This document shows, piece by piece, positions 6,526-15,829 of a stretch of DNA of 64,000 nucleotides; positions within the stretch are counted from its first letter, which is position 1; each line of letters begins with the position of its first letter. The stretch is from Corynebacterium aurimucosum (GTDB lineage: Bacteria > Actinomycetota > Actinomycetes > Mycobacteriales > Mycobacteriaceae): contig NZ_CP047048.1 in NCBI RefSeq assembly GCF_030408555.1, positions 124,001-188,000 on the forward strand. Reading direction: 5' to 3'. The notes beneath the pieces were generated by a model. The model made no database searches. It worked only from the letters and a program-made list of their open reading frames with translations, and was not told where the DNA came from. A program made the position numbers and the translations under genes.

Positions 6526-9066
6526 GTGCGCCAAAGTTGGAAGATTTTTATCAGAGATGTAGCCAGGCTTGGCCGCGTCCCCAGGGCGTGGATCATCCTC
6601 ATCGGACTCATCATCACCCCCGCGTTGTATTCATGGGTGAACATCGCGGCTTTTCGTGACCCTTATGGCCATACCAACAACATCAAGGTGGCCGTGGTCA
6701 ACGAGGACAAGGGTGCTAACAATGAGCTCACTGGGGACATTGATGTCGGCAGCGAGGTCATTGAGAAACTGAAAAAGAATGACCAGATAGGCTGGCAATT
6801 CCTTGAGCGCGACGAAGCCGAGAAAGCCCTTTTAGAGGGAGACGTGTATGCCTCGGTGACGATTCCGGAGGACTTCAGTGAGAACCTTGTGAGCATGCTC
6901 GACGGGAAGTTCACGCAGCCGCAGCTGGTCTACCGCGTCAACGAGAAGAACAACGCCATCGCCGTGAAGATTACGGATACCGGTGCCAATGGTCTGGACA
7001 AGCAGATCACGGCGGCCTTCAAGGAGCAGGTGGCCACCGTCGCGGCGGAGAACGTCAAGGACACCGGTACCGACTTCGAGCGAAAAGTCACGCGCGCGAT
7101 GAACAACACCAGCTCCGCGTTCGGGGAGACCGCGCAGGAGATCGACGGCAACCGTGAGAACCTCGCGCGCATCCAGGGAAAGCTTGATGCCGCTGCTGAT
7201 TCCACGTTGGGCGCCAAGTCCACGGTGGCTGATGTGAGTGCCGCGCTAGGCGACGCCCAAACAGCCCTCGCCGAGGTCTCCTCCCTAGTCGAGCAGGCTC
7301 AAGGAGGCATCGGTGACTTCACCGACCAGACCACAGGTGCCTTCGTCAGTGGCGCAAGTGCGGTGGCAGACGGCACCGCCCAGGCGCAGGAATCCATTGC
7401 GGATGTCACTGCGGGCCTGAACCAGGCCGGTGACCGCTTCGATTACGCCACGCAGCGGGCCAACACCGCTATTGATGCGAGCGCGGAGTCGATTGCGCAG
7501 CTCAAGGCGTTGCGCGATTCCGCAACGCTCTCACCGCAGGTGGCCAAGGAAATTGATGACGCCATCCAGCGCCTCGATGAGGGCAATGAATCCAACCGCC
7601 AATTGGTGGGGAACCTCAATGCGCTGAGCAAGGATACCCAGGCCGCAGCGGACAACGTGCAGGCTAGCGCGGAGGCCATCAACCAGGCGGCGGCAGATAC
7701 CAAGGCCACGTCGCAGACGCTGCGCGATACCGTGACCACCGCTGTGCCGGAAATCAACCGTGCCATGAGCAATCTGAGCTCCATGGCGAGTGCTTTGAGC
7801 TCCACCCTGGAAGCGCAGAAGGGAACCATGCAGGAGGCCAATGGTCTCCTGGACGGCGTGGCCCAGCAGCTGCGCGCCACAAAGGACACCTTGTCCGATT
7901 TCGATACCAACCTCCTAGCCCTTCAGGACAGCCTGCGAGCTATGCAGGGCGATGTGGGTTCGCTGCGGGCTGCGATGAACTCCAAAGTTGTTCAAGATGT
8001 CACTGGGCTGGACGCGGAAGAAATCGGCAAGTTCTTTGCCGAGCCCATCGAGCTGAAGACCGAAACCGTGTACCCGGTGGATACCTATGGCTCCGCCATG
8101 GCGGCGCTGTTCACCAACCTCTCGCTGTGGATCGGTGCCTTCGTCCTCATGGTGATCTTCCGCGTCGAGGTAGATAAGGAAGGATTCCACCGCGTCACGG
8201 TGGGCCAGGCCTACTTGGGCCGCTTCCTCCTCATGGCCCTGATGGTCATCATCCAGGCCGTCACGGTGACAGTGGGTGATCTGCTCATCGGCGTGCAGAC
8301 CGTGAATGCACCGGCCTTCGTCCTGACAGGCGTGCTCGTGGGATTGGCCTACTTGAGCATTATCTATGGGTTGTCGACGTCTCTGGGTCACCTCGGCCGC
8401 GGCCTCTGCGTGGTTTTTGCCATCATCCAGATTCCAGGTGCGTCGGGTCTGTACCCGATTGAGCTGCTGCCCAGCTTCTTCCACAGCATCTACCCGCTGC
8501 TTCCATTCACGTACGGCATCGATGCCATGCGCGAAACCATCGGTGGGTTCTACGGCAACCACTACTTCAAGAACATGAGCGTGCTTGCCTTCATGTTCAT
8601 TCTCTTCTTTGTCTTCGGCCTGCTGCTGCGTAAGGCGTTGGCGCACTTCAACGTCATCTTCAACCGCGAGCTGCGGGACACTGAGCTCTTCGACTATGAA
8701 AACGTGCAGGTTGTCGGCTCCGGCTACCGCATCGCGGACGTCATCCAGGCGCTGGATAGCCGCAGCGGCCTGAAGAAGGATTTGGACCGCCGCGCTCATA
8801 ACTGGGGCTACTGGCTCAAGATGGTGGCCATCGCGGGCGTTATCGGCGTGGTCATCCTCATCGTCGTCTCGGGCCTCTTGCCCGACCAGAAGCCGCTGCT
8901 ACTGGGTATTTGGACGGCGTGGTGCTTCCTCATTATTGTCGCCGCGGTCACCCTGGAATACCTGCGCATCAGCCTGAAGCAGTCCGCGGAGCTCGTGACG
9001 TTGGATGAAGATGACATCAAGCATCCGGCTCGCGCCGGCGCGGAGTCCACGGAGGGGGATAACTAA
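6526..9066 (+). CDS. YhgE/Pip-family membrane protein 1
   Basis: An 846-aa protein. There is one membrane helix near residues 21-43 (AWIILIGLIITPALYSWVNI), followed by a conserved extracellular alpha/beta part (KVAVVNEDKGA...), then a long helical stretch rich in A, Q, D and T with coiled-coil character (about 180-500). The C-terminal membrane block starts near 524, like ABC-2-type permeases, and two further helices lie near 765-785 and 794-814. This matches YhgE/Pip (phage infection protein) proteins such as B. subtilis YhgE and lactococcal Pip. The physiological role in Actinobacteria is not settled; export or envelope stress has been suggested. GTG start, apparently leaderless. Its stop overlaps the start of a second YhgE-like gene (TAATG), so the two are translationally coupled and may form a heteromer. 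Confidence 0.85.
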   Translation: MRQSWKIFIRDVARLGRVPRAWIILIGLIITPALYSWVNIAAFRDPYGHTNNIKVAVVNEDKGANNELTGDIDVGSEVIEKLKKNDQIGWQFLERDEAEKALLEGDVYASVTIPEDFSENLVSMLDGKFTQPQLVYRVNEKNNAIAVKITDTGANGLDKQITAAFKEQVATVAAENVKDTGTDFERKVTRAMNNTSSAFGETAQEIDGNRENLARIQGKLDAAADSTLGAKSTVADVSAALGDAQTALAEVSSLVEQAQGGIGDFTDQTTGAFVSGASAVADGTAQAQESIADVTAGLNQAGDRFDYATQRANTAIDASAESIAQLKALRDSATLSPQVAKEIDDAIQRLDEGNESNRQLVGNLNALSKDTQAAADNVQASAEAINQAAADTKATSQTLRDTVTTAVPEINRAMSNLSSMASALSSTLEAQKGTMQEANGLLDGVAQQLRATKDTLSDFDTNLLALQDSLRAMQGDVGSLRAAMNSKVVQDVTGLDAEEIGKFFAEPIELKTETVYPVDTYGSAMAALFTNLSLWIGAFVLMVIFRVEVDKEGFHRVTVGQAYLGRFLLMALMVIIQAVTVTVGDLLIGVQTVNAPAFVLTGVLVGLAYLSIIYGLSTSLGHLGRGLCVVFAIIQIPGASGLYPIELLPSFFHSIYPLLPFTYGIDAMRETIGGFYGNHYFKNMSVLAFMFILFFVFGLLLRKALAHFNVIFNRELRDTELFDYENVQVVGSGYRIADVIQALDSRSGLKKDLDRRAHNWGYWLKMVAIAGVIGVVILIVVSGLLPDQKPLLLGIWTAWCFLIIVAAVTLEYLRISLKQSAELVTLDEDDIKHPARAGAESTEGDN

Positions 9067-11114
9067 TGCGTGGAACACTCGATCTTTTCCTCAACGACAT
9101 CCGCACGGCATGCCGCAACGTGATGAGTGCGGTGATGCTTGTGGGTCTCGTCGTCATCCCGATGCTGTTTACCTGGTTCAACGTGCTGGCCAGCTGGAAT
9201 CCCTTCGATAACACTAGCCAGCTCAAGGTGGCGGTGGCCAGTAAGGACACCGGCTATGAGAGCGATCTGTTGCCGGTGCCCATCAACGTCGGCGACCAAG
9301 TGCTCAATGAGCTGCGCGCGAACGAGCAGCTGGATTGGGTTGTGACCACCTCCGATGAGGCGATTGAAGGTACCAAGTCCGGTGAGTATTACGCCGCCAT
9401 CGTGCTCCCGGAAGATTTCAGTACCGACATGATGAACTTCTACACGGATGGTTCCCAGCCCGCGGATTTGTCCTTCTATATGAATGAGAAGAAGAATGCG
9501 CTGGCGCCGAAGATTACCGGTCAGGGCGCAGAGGGCGTGTCGGCTCAGGTGGCTGAAGCCTTCACCACGACGGTCGGTGACGTCTCCTTCGATCTGGTCA
9601 CTTCACTCTCCGACTTCTTAAATAAGGGCGATACCAAGGCTGTATTGGATCGGATGCAGGCGCGCGCGGATGGCGTGCAGACCCAGCTCGATATGGCCGC
9701 CCGTACCGCGCGCTCCCTGGCTGGACTCGTGGATACCGCAGTTCCGCTCATGGAAAGCGCCCAACGCATTGCGGACTCAGCGGACCTTGAGCTGCCGGAG
9801 GTCCAGTCCTCCTCGCTCAACGTTTCCACGGACGCGCTGCAGCAATCGCTCGATGCCACCAGCGCTAGTTATGACGTGGTGCGCCAACGCATTGATGCGC
9901 TTTACGACGACGCCTCCGCCTCCCGCGCCGACCGCGTCGCTGCGCTCAACACCTTGGCCGGCCAGGTAGAAGGCACCATTGCCCAGTACCAGAACCTGCA
10001 CGGCCACATTGAGGCCCTGCCGCTTCCTGCCGGGGATAAGGAGAAGGCGCTTAGCCGTATCGAAGAGGCCATCGACGCGCAGCGCACTCTCCACGCGCGC
10101 CTCACGGCAGCCGCGAACGCTCCCGAACCCACGAAGCCGGATCTTTCCAGCATCGACAATGCGAAGAAGGCGGTGGAGGGAATCTCCACCTCTGGTCTGC
10201 GTGAATCCCTGCGCGCGCTGCAGGATTCCCTGGGCCAGGTAAGCGCGGATCTGGATACCGCGAAGACTCCCGTCACCATTGATTCCTCTTCCCTGACGGA
10301 TGCTCGGGATGCGGTACAGAAGCTCGCCTCTGGCCTGCAGGATAAGGCCAACAAGTTCGGCGACCTGCGGAAGGATATCGACTCCGCTGCGGCATCCGGT
10401 GACTTGAAGAAGTTGGCGGACCTCATCGGTTCCGATCCGGACGCTCTGGCGCACGCAATTGCGGCTCCGGTGGACGTCGACAGGCAAGCGGTCTACCCGG
10501 TCAAGAGTTTCGGCGCTGGCATGACACCCATGTACACGGCGCTGGCGCTGTGGGTCGGCGCGCTGCTGACTGCGGTGAGCGTGCGCACCGACGTGGTGGA
10601 CAAGGACACGTACTCGCCGATGCAGCGCTTCTTCGGCCGCTTTGGAATGTTCGTCGCGGTTGGTCTCATGCAGTCGACGATGCTCATCTTGGGCCTCATT
10701 TTCTTCGTGGGCATCGAGCCCGCGCACCCGATCCTTATGCTGTTGGCGGGCTGGGTTAGCTCGCTCATCTTCATGCTGATTTGTTATACCTTCGTGGTCT
10801 CCTTCGCCAACGCAGGCAAAGCCTTGGCGGTGCTCATGTTGGTGATTCAGGTGTCCTCGTCCGGCGGTGCCTACCCATTGCAGGTGCTCCCGGAGTGGTT
10901 CCAAAACATTAGCCCGTGGCTGCCGGCGACCTACACCATTCGCGCCTTCCGCGCGGCCATCGCCGGAACCTACCACGGTGATTACTGGCTGGCGTTGCTG
11001 TGCTTGCTGCTCTTTGCCGTACCGATGCTCATTCTGGGCGTAGTCTTCCACAAGCCGTTGGAGAAGTTCACCAACGGCTGGGTGGAGACCTTGGACAAGA
11101 CCAAGCTGATGTAG
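9066..11114 (+). CDS. YhgE/Pip-family membrane protein 2
   Basis: A 682-aa paralogue of the preceding gene with the same layout: N-terminal helix (VMSAVMLVGLVVIPMLFTWFNVLASW), conserved strand region (KVAVASKDTGYESDLLPVPINVGDQV), helical extracellular segment, and a C-terminal block of about six membrane helices beginning near residue 488. It is shorter than its partner in the coiled-coil part and lacks the two extra C-terminal helices. The start ATG shares one base with the upstream stop. Paired YhgE genes in one operon suggest a two-subunit envelope complex, which is inference. Confidence 0.84.
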   Translation: MRGTLDLFLNDIRTACRNVMSAVMLVGLVVIPMLFTWFNVLASWNPFDNTSQLKVAVASKDTGYESDLLPVPINVGDQVLNELRANEQLDWVVTTSDEAIEGTKSGEYYAAIVLPEDFSTDMMNFYTDGSQPADLSFYMNEKKNALAPKITGQGAEGVSAQVAEAFTTTVGDVSFDLVTSLSDFLNKGDTKAVLDRMQARADGVQTQLDMAARTARSLAGLVDTAVPLMESAQRIADSADLELPEVQSSSLNVSTDALQQSLDATSASYDVVRQRIDALYDDASASRADRVAALNTLAGQVEGTIAQYQNLHGHIEALPLPAGDKEKALSRIEEAIDAQRTLHARLTAAANAPEPTKPDLSSIDNAKKAVEGISTSGLRESLRALQDSLGQVSADLDTAKTPVTIDSSSLTDARDAVQKLASGLQDKANKFGDLRKDIDSAAASGDLKKLADLIGSDPDALAHAIAAPVDVDRQAVYPVKSFGAGMTPMYTALALWVGALLTAVSVRTDVVDKDTYSPMQRFFGRFGMFVAVGLMQSTMLILGLIFFVGIEPAHPILMLLAGWVSSLIFMLICYTFVVSFANAGKALAVLMLVIQVSSSGGAYPLQVLPEWFQNISPWLPATYTIRAFRAAIAGTYHGDYWLALLCLLLFAVPMLILGVVFHKPLEKFTNGWVETLDKTKLM

Positions 11115-11192
11115 CGCTCCGCCGATGCTATTTACATAAAACTGTGGAGATATTCACAAGTTTGTGGGGTCCCGTGAAACGGCACCCAGCGG

Positions 11193-11198
11193 TAGGCT
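11193..11198 (+). promoter_or_regulatory. -10 element of leaderless ktrB
   Basis: TAGGCT lies 8 nt before the GTG start of ktrB at 11207 and no Shine-Dalgarno sequence is present, consistent with a leaderless transcript. Confidence 0.45.
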
Positions 11199-11206
11199 GA
11201 ACCGCT

Positions 11207-12571
11207 GTGAAACGCGGTCATTTCCTGGGCCCAGCTCGGCTCACCGCCGCAGGCTTTATCCTGCTTATTCTTGTGGGAACGGTGCTTCTTATGCTGCCGA
11301 TTTCCGCCAACGTTCCGCAGTGGACTCCGTTCTTGCCGGCACTCTTTACGGCAACCTCGGCGGTCTCTTTGACGGGTCTCGTCGTGGAGGACACCGGGAC
11401 CTATTGGACGTCCTTCGGCCAAGCGGTCATCATCGCGCTCATCCAGCTGGGAGGGCTGGGCATCATGAGTTTGGCGTCGCTGTCGGGCATGCTGTTGACC
11501 GGCCGTATCAGCTTCAAAGCCCGCCGGACCATGGCTGCGGAGGGCCGCGCCGTGGCCTCCGGCGGCATTCGCCGCGCGCTCTTGCTTACCGTGGTTATGA
11601 CCCTGATTTGCGAGGCCATCGTCGCTGTGTTCATCGGTGTGCGCCTAGCCACTGAGCACGGTGTAGCACCTGGGCGTGCAGCGTGGGAAGGAGTGTTTCA
11701 CGCCATTTCGGCCTTCAATAACGCAGGGTTTAGTACCTATTCAGACAGCGTTATCTCCTTCGCTGCTGATGGCTGGATTCTGATTCCTCTCGCCTTCGCC
11801 CTGATCATCGGTGGCTTGGGTTATCCCATGCTGGCGGAGTTCGTGCGACGGGCCCGCGCACGGCTAACGCGGTGGCGCGGTGGAACGCCGCGCATTCACC
11901 GCATGTCCATGACCGCCCGGATGACGCTGGGCGCCACAGCGTTTTTGTTGCTTAGTGGCACCGTTGTTTTCTTCCTCTCTGAGGGTTCCAGTGTGCTGAA
12001 CGGGATGCCGTTGGGCCAGAAGCTCATCAACGCCTTCTTCATGAGCGCTTCGCCCCGAACGGCAGGTTTTAACGCCATCGACTATGGGGAAGCGCACCCG
12101 TTGACGCTGATGGTTACGGACATCTTGATGTTCATCGGCGGCGGCTCCGCCGGTACGGCGGGTGGCATCAAGGTCACCACAGCCTGCGTGCTGGGCGCGG
12201 CGATGATCTCGGAATTCTTGGGCCGCGAGGACACGTCTATCGGGCACCGCCGCTTGCCGCTGTCCACCTTCCGCCAGGCCCTCGCGCTAACGGCCGCCGG
12301 AATGATCGTCGTTGCCGTAGGCGTGGCGACGCTGCGCGTCTGGGATCCCGAGTTCACCGCGGACCAGGTCACTTTTGAGGTCATGTCCGCCTTCGCCACG
12401 GTGGGGTTGTCCACGGGGATCACCGCAAGTTTGTCCGCACCCTCGCAGCTTATGCTGTGTCTCATCATGTACGTTGGCCGCGTAGGCCCTACCACCTTCG
12501 TGGCGGCACTGGCCGCCCGGACTATTAGCCTGCGCTACCGCTACCCCGAAGAAAGGCCGTTCATTGGCTAA
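11207..12571 (+). CDS. ktrB: Potassium uptake channel subunit (TrkH/KtrB family)
   Basis: A 454-aa membrane protein with the four pseudo-repeats of the Trk/Ktr K+ channel family. The first pore loop reads ATSAVSLTGLVVEDT and later loops include FNNAGFSTYS, SASPRTAGFNAID and SAFATVGLSTG, each with the central glycine of a filter. KtrB translocates K+ with Na+ or H+ coupling and is gated by the cytosolic KtrA ring. The ktrA start overlaps this gene by 8 bp. GTG start in an apparently leaderless mRNA. Confidence 0.9.
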   Translation: MKRGHFLGPARLTAAGFILLILVGTVLLMLPISANVPQWTPFLPALFTATSAVSLTGLVVEDTGTYWTSFGQAVIIALIQLGGLGIMSLASLSGMLLTGRISFKARRTMAAEGRAVASGGIRRALLLTVVMTLICEAIVAVFIGVRLATEHGVAPGRAAWEGVFHAISAFNNAGFSTYSDSVISFAADGWILIPLAFALIIGGLGYPMLAEFVRRARARLTRWRGGTPRIHRMSMTARMTLGATAFLLLSGTVVFFLSEGSSVLNGMPLGQKLINAFFMSASPRTAGFNAIDYGEAHPLTLMVTDILMFIGGGSAGTAGGIKVTTACVLGAAMISEFLGREDTSIGHRRLPLSTFRQALALTAAGMIVVAVGVATLRVWDPEFTADQVTFEVMSAFATVGLSTGITASLSAPSQLMLCLIMYVGRVGPTTFVAALAARTISLRYRYPEERPFIG

Positions 12572-13256
12572 CATGTTCAGCGCCCTGCGACGTGAAAAGT
12601 CTTCCATCAATATCCCGCCGGTCGTCGTCATTGGTATGGGGCGGTTCGGTTCTTCCCTGGCCCGCGAGCTGATGGAGCATGGCGTGGAGGTCCTCGGAAT
12701 CGATGCCGAGGAGAAACACGTGCGTGAGCACGCCGCGTATCTCACCGAGGCGGTGACCGCGGATACGACCGACGCCGAGGCCCTCCGCCAGCTGGGCGTT
12801 GATGAAGTGGAACGCGTGGTCGTGGCCATCGGCTCCGACTTGGAGGATTCCATCCTCACCGCCTCGAACTTGGTGGAGCTGGGCGTGGGCGATATCTGGG
12901 CCAAAGCAGATTCGGATGCGCACGCCCGAATTCTTTCCCAGCTTGGGGTGCATCACGTGATCCGACCGGAGCGCGATACGGGCCGCCGCGTGGCGCACCT
13001 GTTGGGCGGACGCTTCGAGGACTTTGCGGAGATCGCCACCGACTATGGTGTGACGGCGATGACCCCGCCGGCGTCGATTAGCAAGCGCCCGCTCAACCTG
13101 CACCAGGTGTGGGAAGCACACAACGTTCAGCTCATTTCTCGCTGTGAGGGCCCGGGCCAATGGCGTCCGCTTGTCGACGGCACCGAGCTCACCCACCGCG
13201 ACCTCATCGTCGTTGCCGGTAGCCCTGCGGATCTGGAGGCCTTCTCGCAGTCCTAG
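12564..13256 (+). CDS. ktrA: Potassium uptake regulatory subunit (TrkA-N/TrkA-C)
   Basis: A 230-aa cytosolic protein with an N-terminal Rossmann RCK domain (VVVIGMGRFGSSLARELM, G-x-G-x-x-G at about residues 25-30, acidic D at the end of beta-2 in VLGIDAEEKH) and a C-terminal RCK_C/TrkA-C part. It binds nucleotides and gates KtrB. I use the TTG start at 12564 because GAAAGG is at 12551-12556, a suitable distance; the ATG at 12573 would leave 16 nt and too large a gap. The start lies inside ktrB, so the two are coupled. Confidence 0.88.
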   Translation: MANMFSALRREKSSINIPPVVVIGMGRFGSSLARELMEHGVEVLGIDAEEKHVREHAAYLTEAVTADTTDAEALRQLGVDEVERVVVAIGSDLEDSILTASNLVELGVGDIWAKADSDAHARILSQLGVHHVIRPERDTGRRVAHLLGGRFEDFAEIATDYGVTAMTPPASISKRPLNLHQVWEAHNVQLISRCEGPGQWRPLVDGTELTHRDLIVVAGSPADLEAFSQS

Positions 13257-13303
13257 TCGGCGCGCTCTGGGCGCCTCGCACTGTGCAGTGAGGAGCGGGG
13301 CGC

Positions 13304-13309
13304 TACAGT
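13304..13309 (+). promoter_or_regulatory. -10 element of leaderless DUF202 gene
   Basis: TACAGT lies 7 nt before the ATG at 13317 with no ribosome-binding site between, the same layout as other leaderless genes in the window. Confidence 0.4.
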
Positions 13310-13316
13310 AGCGCCT

Positions 13317-13679
13317 ATGACGAAGGCACGTTTCCCGGGCTCGGTGTATGGAACAGGGGAGGAACCCGACCCGCGCTTCAGCATGGCCAATGAGCGCACG
13401 TTCCTTGCGTGGATCCGCACGTCGTTGGCCTTTATCGCGGGTGGCGTGGCTCTGGAGACCTTCGAGTTGCCGCTGAACACCACGCTGACTCGCGTCGTCT
13501 CCGTCATCATGCTGATCGTGGCCATCGTCCTGCCGGCGGTGGCGTGGTTTCACTGGGGTGCCTCTGAGCGCGCGATGCGCCATGGGCGTCCGCTCCCGGC
13601 TAGCCCGGCGTTGGCGCTGATTGTCGGCGTGGTGATCCTTATTGGCCTGATGATTCTGGTGGGCGAGCTGCTAGCGTGA
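13317..13679 (+). CDS. DUF202 (YidH-like) membrane protein
   Basis: A 120-aa protein with three hydrophobic segments. The family signature before the first helix, N-E-R-T-F-L-A-W-I-R-T-S-L-A (about residues 24-37), is intact. The DUF202/YidH family is widespread and has no established function. The next gene starts inside its stop codon region (GTGA overlap) and codes for a second DUF202 protein, so the two probably work together. Confidence 0.83.
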   Translation: MTKARFPGSVYGTGEEPDPRFSMANERTFLAWIRTSLAFIAGGVALETFELPLNTTLTRVVSVIMLIVAIVLPAVAWFHWGASERAMRHGRPLPASPALALIVGVVILIGLMILVGELLA

Positions 13680-13975
13680 GCGAGCTTTTTGATCCCGGCC
13701 TCCAACCCGAGCGCACCCGCCTGGCCTGGCAGCGCACGGGGCTCGCGGGCCTTGTTGCGGGTTTGCTTGTCGTGCGTTCCATTGCGCCATGGGCCGCCCT
13801 GATTGTCGGGGTAGTGGTGGCCGTTGTGTTGTGGTTGGCCACCGTTAAGCTCCGCCATGCTGACGAGATCCTTGCCCGGACTTCATCACCTATCCTGCCC
13901 GGGGCCCCAGCGCTGGTTGCCGTTACGCTGGGGACGATGCTTCTTGGCGCGGTGGCCTTCGCCGCTATCTGGTAG
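13676..13975 (+). CDS. Second DUF202 membrane protein
   Basis: A 99-aa protein with a GTG start overlapping the preceding stop by 4 bp. It carries the variant signature P-E-R-T-R-L-A-W-Q-R-T-G-L-A (about residues 10-23) and two to three hydrophobic helices. Adjacent long and short DUF202 genes are common in Actinobacteria. The function is unknown. Confidence 0.8.
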   Translation: MSELFDPGLQPERTRLAWQRTGLAGLVAGLLVVRSIAPWAALIVGVVVAVVLWLATVKLRHADEILARTSSPILPGAPALVAVTLGTMLLGAVAFAAIW

Positions 13976-14026
13976 CGGTGCTCAACGCGAATCTTAAAGG
14001 GGTTGCCCACACATTGGTGAGAATTC

Positions 14027-14045
14027 TTTGCAGCTAATCTGCAAA
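14027..14045. promoter_or_regulatory. Inverted repeat upstream of the dicarboxylate transporter
   Basis: TTTGCAG-CTAAT-CTGCAAA has 7-bp perfect arms. A third TTTTGCAAA-type unit follows at about 14049-14059. The cluster of TTTGCA/TGCAAA half-sites 150-185 bp before the gene may be an operator. The regulator is unknown. Confidence 0.4.
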
Positions 14046-14143
14046 AAGTTTTGCAAACAGGGGTGAATTTGGTTCTTTAGTGGGGGTAATGAGACGAAAG
14101 TGTTTGTTGGTTGTCTGTGGTCTCGATAGCCTGAACGTGTAGG

Positions 14144-14182
14144 CCCATTCGGTGATCCCGATAACTCTCTCGGCTGAATGGG
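14144..14182 (+). promoter_or_regulatory. Hairpin in the transporter leader
   Basis: CCCATTC (14144-14150) pairs with GAATGGG (14176-14182), 31 bp before the start codon. It could be an mRNA leader structure that modulates access to the strong AAGGAGGGGG ribosome site. The role is inferred. Confidence 0.35.
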
Positions 14183-14212
14183 GGCTGGTTAACCAGGAAA
14201 AGGAGGGGGCAG

Positions 14213-15787
14213 ATGACTACCCCGCAAACTCACGTCTCAACCGCGCACACGGAGGGCGAGGACGATCGCGGTGTCGACCGCAAAGACTGGCGCCGCATGG
14301 CCATTGGCCTCATTGTCGGTCTCGCATTGGCCATACTCGTGTGGTTCATCTTCCCCAGCAACGCTGTCGACACGGTATTGGAATCCCCCGGCGCCAAGGA
14401 TGACGCCGAATACACCCAGGGTGCATTGCGTGCTGTAGCCGCCGTGACCATTCTGATGGGCGTGTGGTGGATGACGGAGGCCATTCCGTTGGCCGCTACG
14501 GCACTGTTGCCGTTGGTTATCTTCCCGCTAGCTGGTGTGGGTGCCATCAAGGAAGTCGGTGCACCGTATGCCTCCGCCACTATCTTCCTGTTCATGGGGG
14601 GCTTCCTTATTGCCCTTGCGCTTCAGCGCTGGAACCTTCACCGCCGCCTTGCACTTTACGTGGTGAAGCTGATTGGTACCTCGCCCAAGCGTCTCATTTT
14701 GGGCTTTATGGTGGCTACTGGATTCTTGTCCATGTGGGTCTCTAACACTGCAACCGCCGTGGTTATGCTGCCGATTGGTACGTCAGTGCTGGCGCTGACT
14801 GCGGAGACCGTTGGTGGTTGGGATAAGCAGAAGAAGTTCGCCACTGCTCTCATGCTTGGTATCGCGTACTCGGCGTCCATTGGCTCGCTGGGCACGCTCA
14901 TCGGCACCCCGCCGAATGCCTTCCTCAATGCGTATATGGCGGATACCTGGGGTGTGACCCTGGGCTTTGGTCGCTGGATGGCTGTAGGTGTGCCGCTGGC
15001 CGCCATTTTCCTGCTCATCGCGTGGTTCCTGCTCATCACCATCTTTCAGCCGGAGATGAAGGAGATTCCGGGTGGGCGCGAGCTTATTGATGAGGAAATT
15101 GAGGCCCTCGGCCCGTGGACCCGCCCCCAAATCATGACGGGTATTATCTTCCTGCTCGCCGCCGCTTCCTGGGTGACCCTGCCGCTCGTGCTTAAGGAAT
15201 TCGACAACTACGATGACGCCATCGTAGGTATTGCAGCCGGTATTCTGCTTTTCATCTTGCCGGCGGACAACGAGCGCCGTATCCGCCTCCTGGACTGGGA
15301 GACGGCGAACGAGATGCCGTGGGACGTGCTCCTCTTGTTTGGTGGTGGCCTATCGCTTTCGGCAATGTTCAATCAGTCTGGCCTGTCCCTATGGATTGGT
15401 GAGATGGCTAAGGGGCTTAGCGTCCTGCCGGTCGTGCTCATCGTGGCTGCCGTGGCTGCGCTGGTGCTCTTCCTTACGGAAATCACTTCTAACACCGCAA
15501 CTGCCGCGACCTTCATTCCGATCATGGGCGGTGTCGCGGTGGGCGTTGGTCTGACCGCTGACGGTGACGTCAACGTCCTCCTCCTCACCATCCCGGTGGC
15601 GCTCGCGGCAACGTGTGCATTCATGTTGCCGGTGGCTACCCCGCCGAACGCCATTGCGTACGGCTCTGGCTACGTCAAGATTGGTGAAATGATTAAGGGC
15701 GGTCTGGGTCTCAATATCATCGGCATCTTCCTCATTACCCTGACCGTTTACCTGCTGGCGGTGCCTATTTTCGGCCTCGCGGTCTAG
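14213..15787 (+). CDS. dccT: Na+/dicarboxylate symporter, DASS (SLC13) family
   Basis: A 524-aa membrane protein. It has a hydrophilic N-terminus of about 30 residues, then about 11-12 hydrophobic segments. Family motifs: W-W-M-T-E-A-I-P near residue 85, the first SNTATAVVMLP-type loop (MWVSNTATAVVMLPIG), and the second EITSNTATAATFIPIM, the two S-N-T clamshell motifs that bind the carboxylate and Na+. The terminal VATPPNAIAYG is also typical. In C. glutamicum DccT takes up succinate, fumarate and malate with Na+; the symbol is given by resemblance. Strong ribosome site AAGGAGGGGG. Two inverted repeats upstream suggest regulation. Confidence 0.85.
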   Translation: MTTPQTHVSTAHTEGEDDRGVDRKDWRRMAIGLIVGLALAILVWFIFPSNAVDTVLESPGAKDDAEYTQGALRAVAAVTILMGVWWMTEAIPLAATALLPLVIFPLAGVGAIKEVGAPYASATIFLFMGGFLIALALQRWNLHRRLALYVVKLIGTSPKRLILGFMVATGFLSMWVSNTATAVVMLPIGTSVLALTAETVGGWDKQKKFATALMLGIAYSASIGSLGTLIGTPPNAFLNAYMADTWGVTLGFGRWMAVGVPLAAIFLLIAWFLLITIFQPEMKEIPGGRELIDEEIEALGPWTRPQIMTGIIFLLAAASWVTLPLVLKEFDNYDDAIVGIAAGILLFILPADNERRIRLLDWETANEMPWDVLLLFGGGLSLSAMFNQSGLSLWIGEMAKGLSVLPVVLIVAAVAALVLFLTEITSNTATAATFIPIMGGVAVGVGLTADGDVNVLLLTIPVALAATCAFMLPVATPPNAIAYGSGYVKIGEMIKGGLGLNIIGIFLITLTVYLLAVPIFGLAV

Positions 15788-15807
15788 CTGACGTAGCCGT
15801 CCCTTGA

Positions 15808-15822
15808 TGAAAAACGTTATCA
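15808..15822. promoter_or_regulatory. Zur-like zinc-regulator box
   Basis: TGAAAAACGTTATCA fits the Zur/Fur-type pattern TGAnAAnnnTTnTCA with symmetric arms. It ends 7 bp before the ATG of the COG0523 GTPase and overlaps the probable -10 (TATCAT, 15818-15823). A repressor bound here would block transcription directly. The family match is known and the site function is inferred. Confidence 0.6.
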
Positions 15823-15829
15823 TTACGGG

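Noticed and set aside
9777..11051. 424-codon minus-strand frame
   Set aside because: Antisense to the second YhgE-like gene; His/Arg/Gln-rich shadow.
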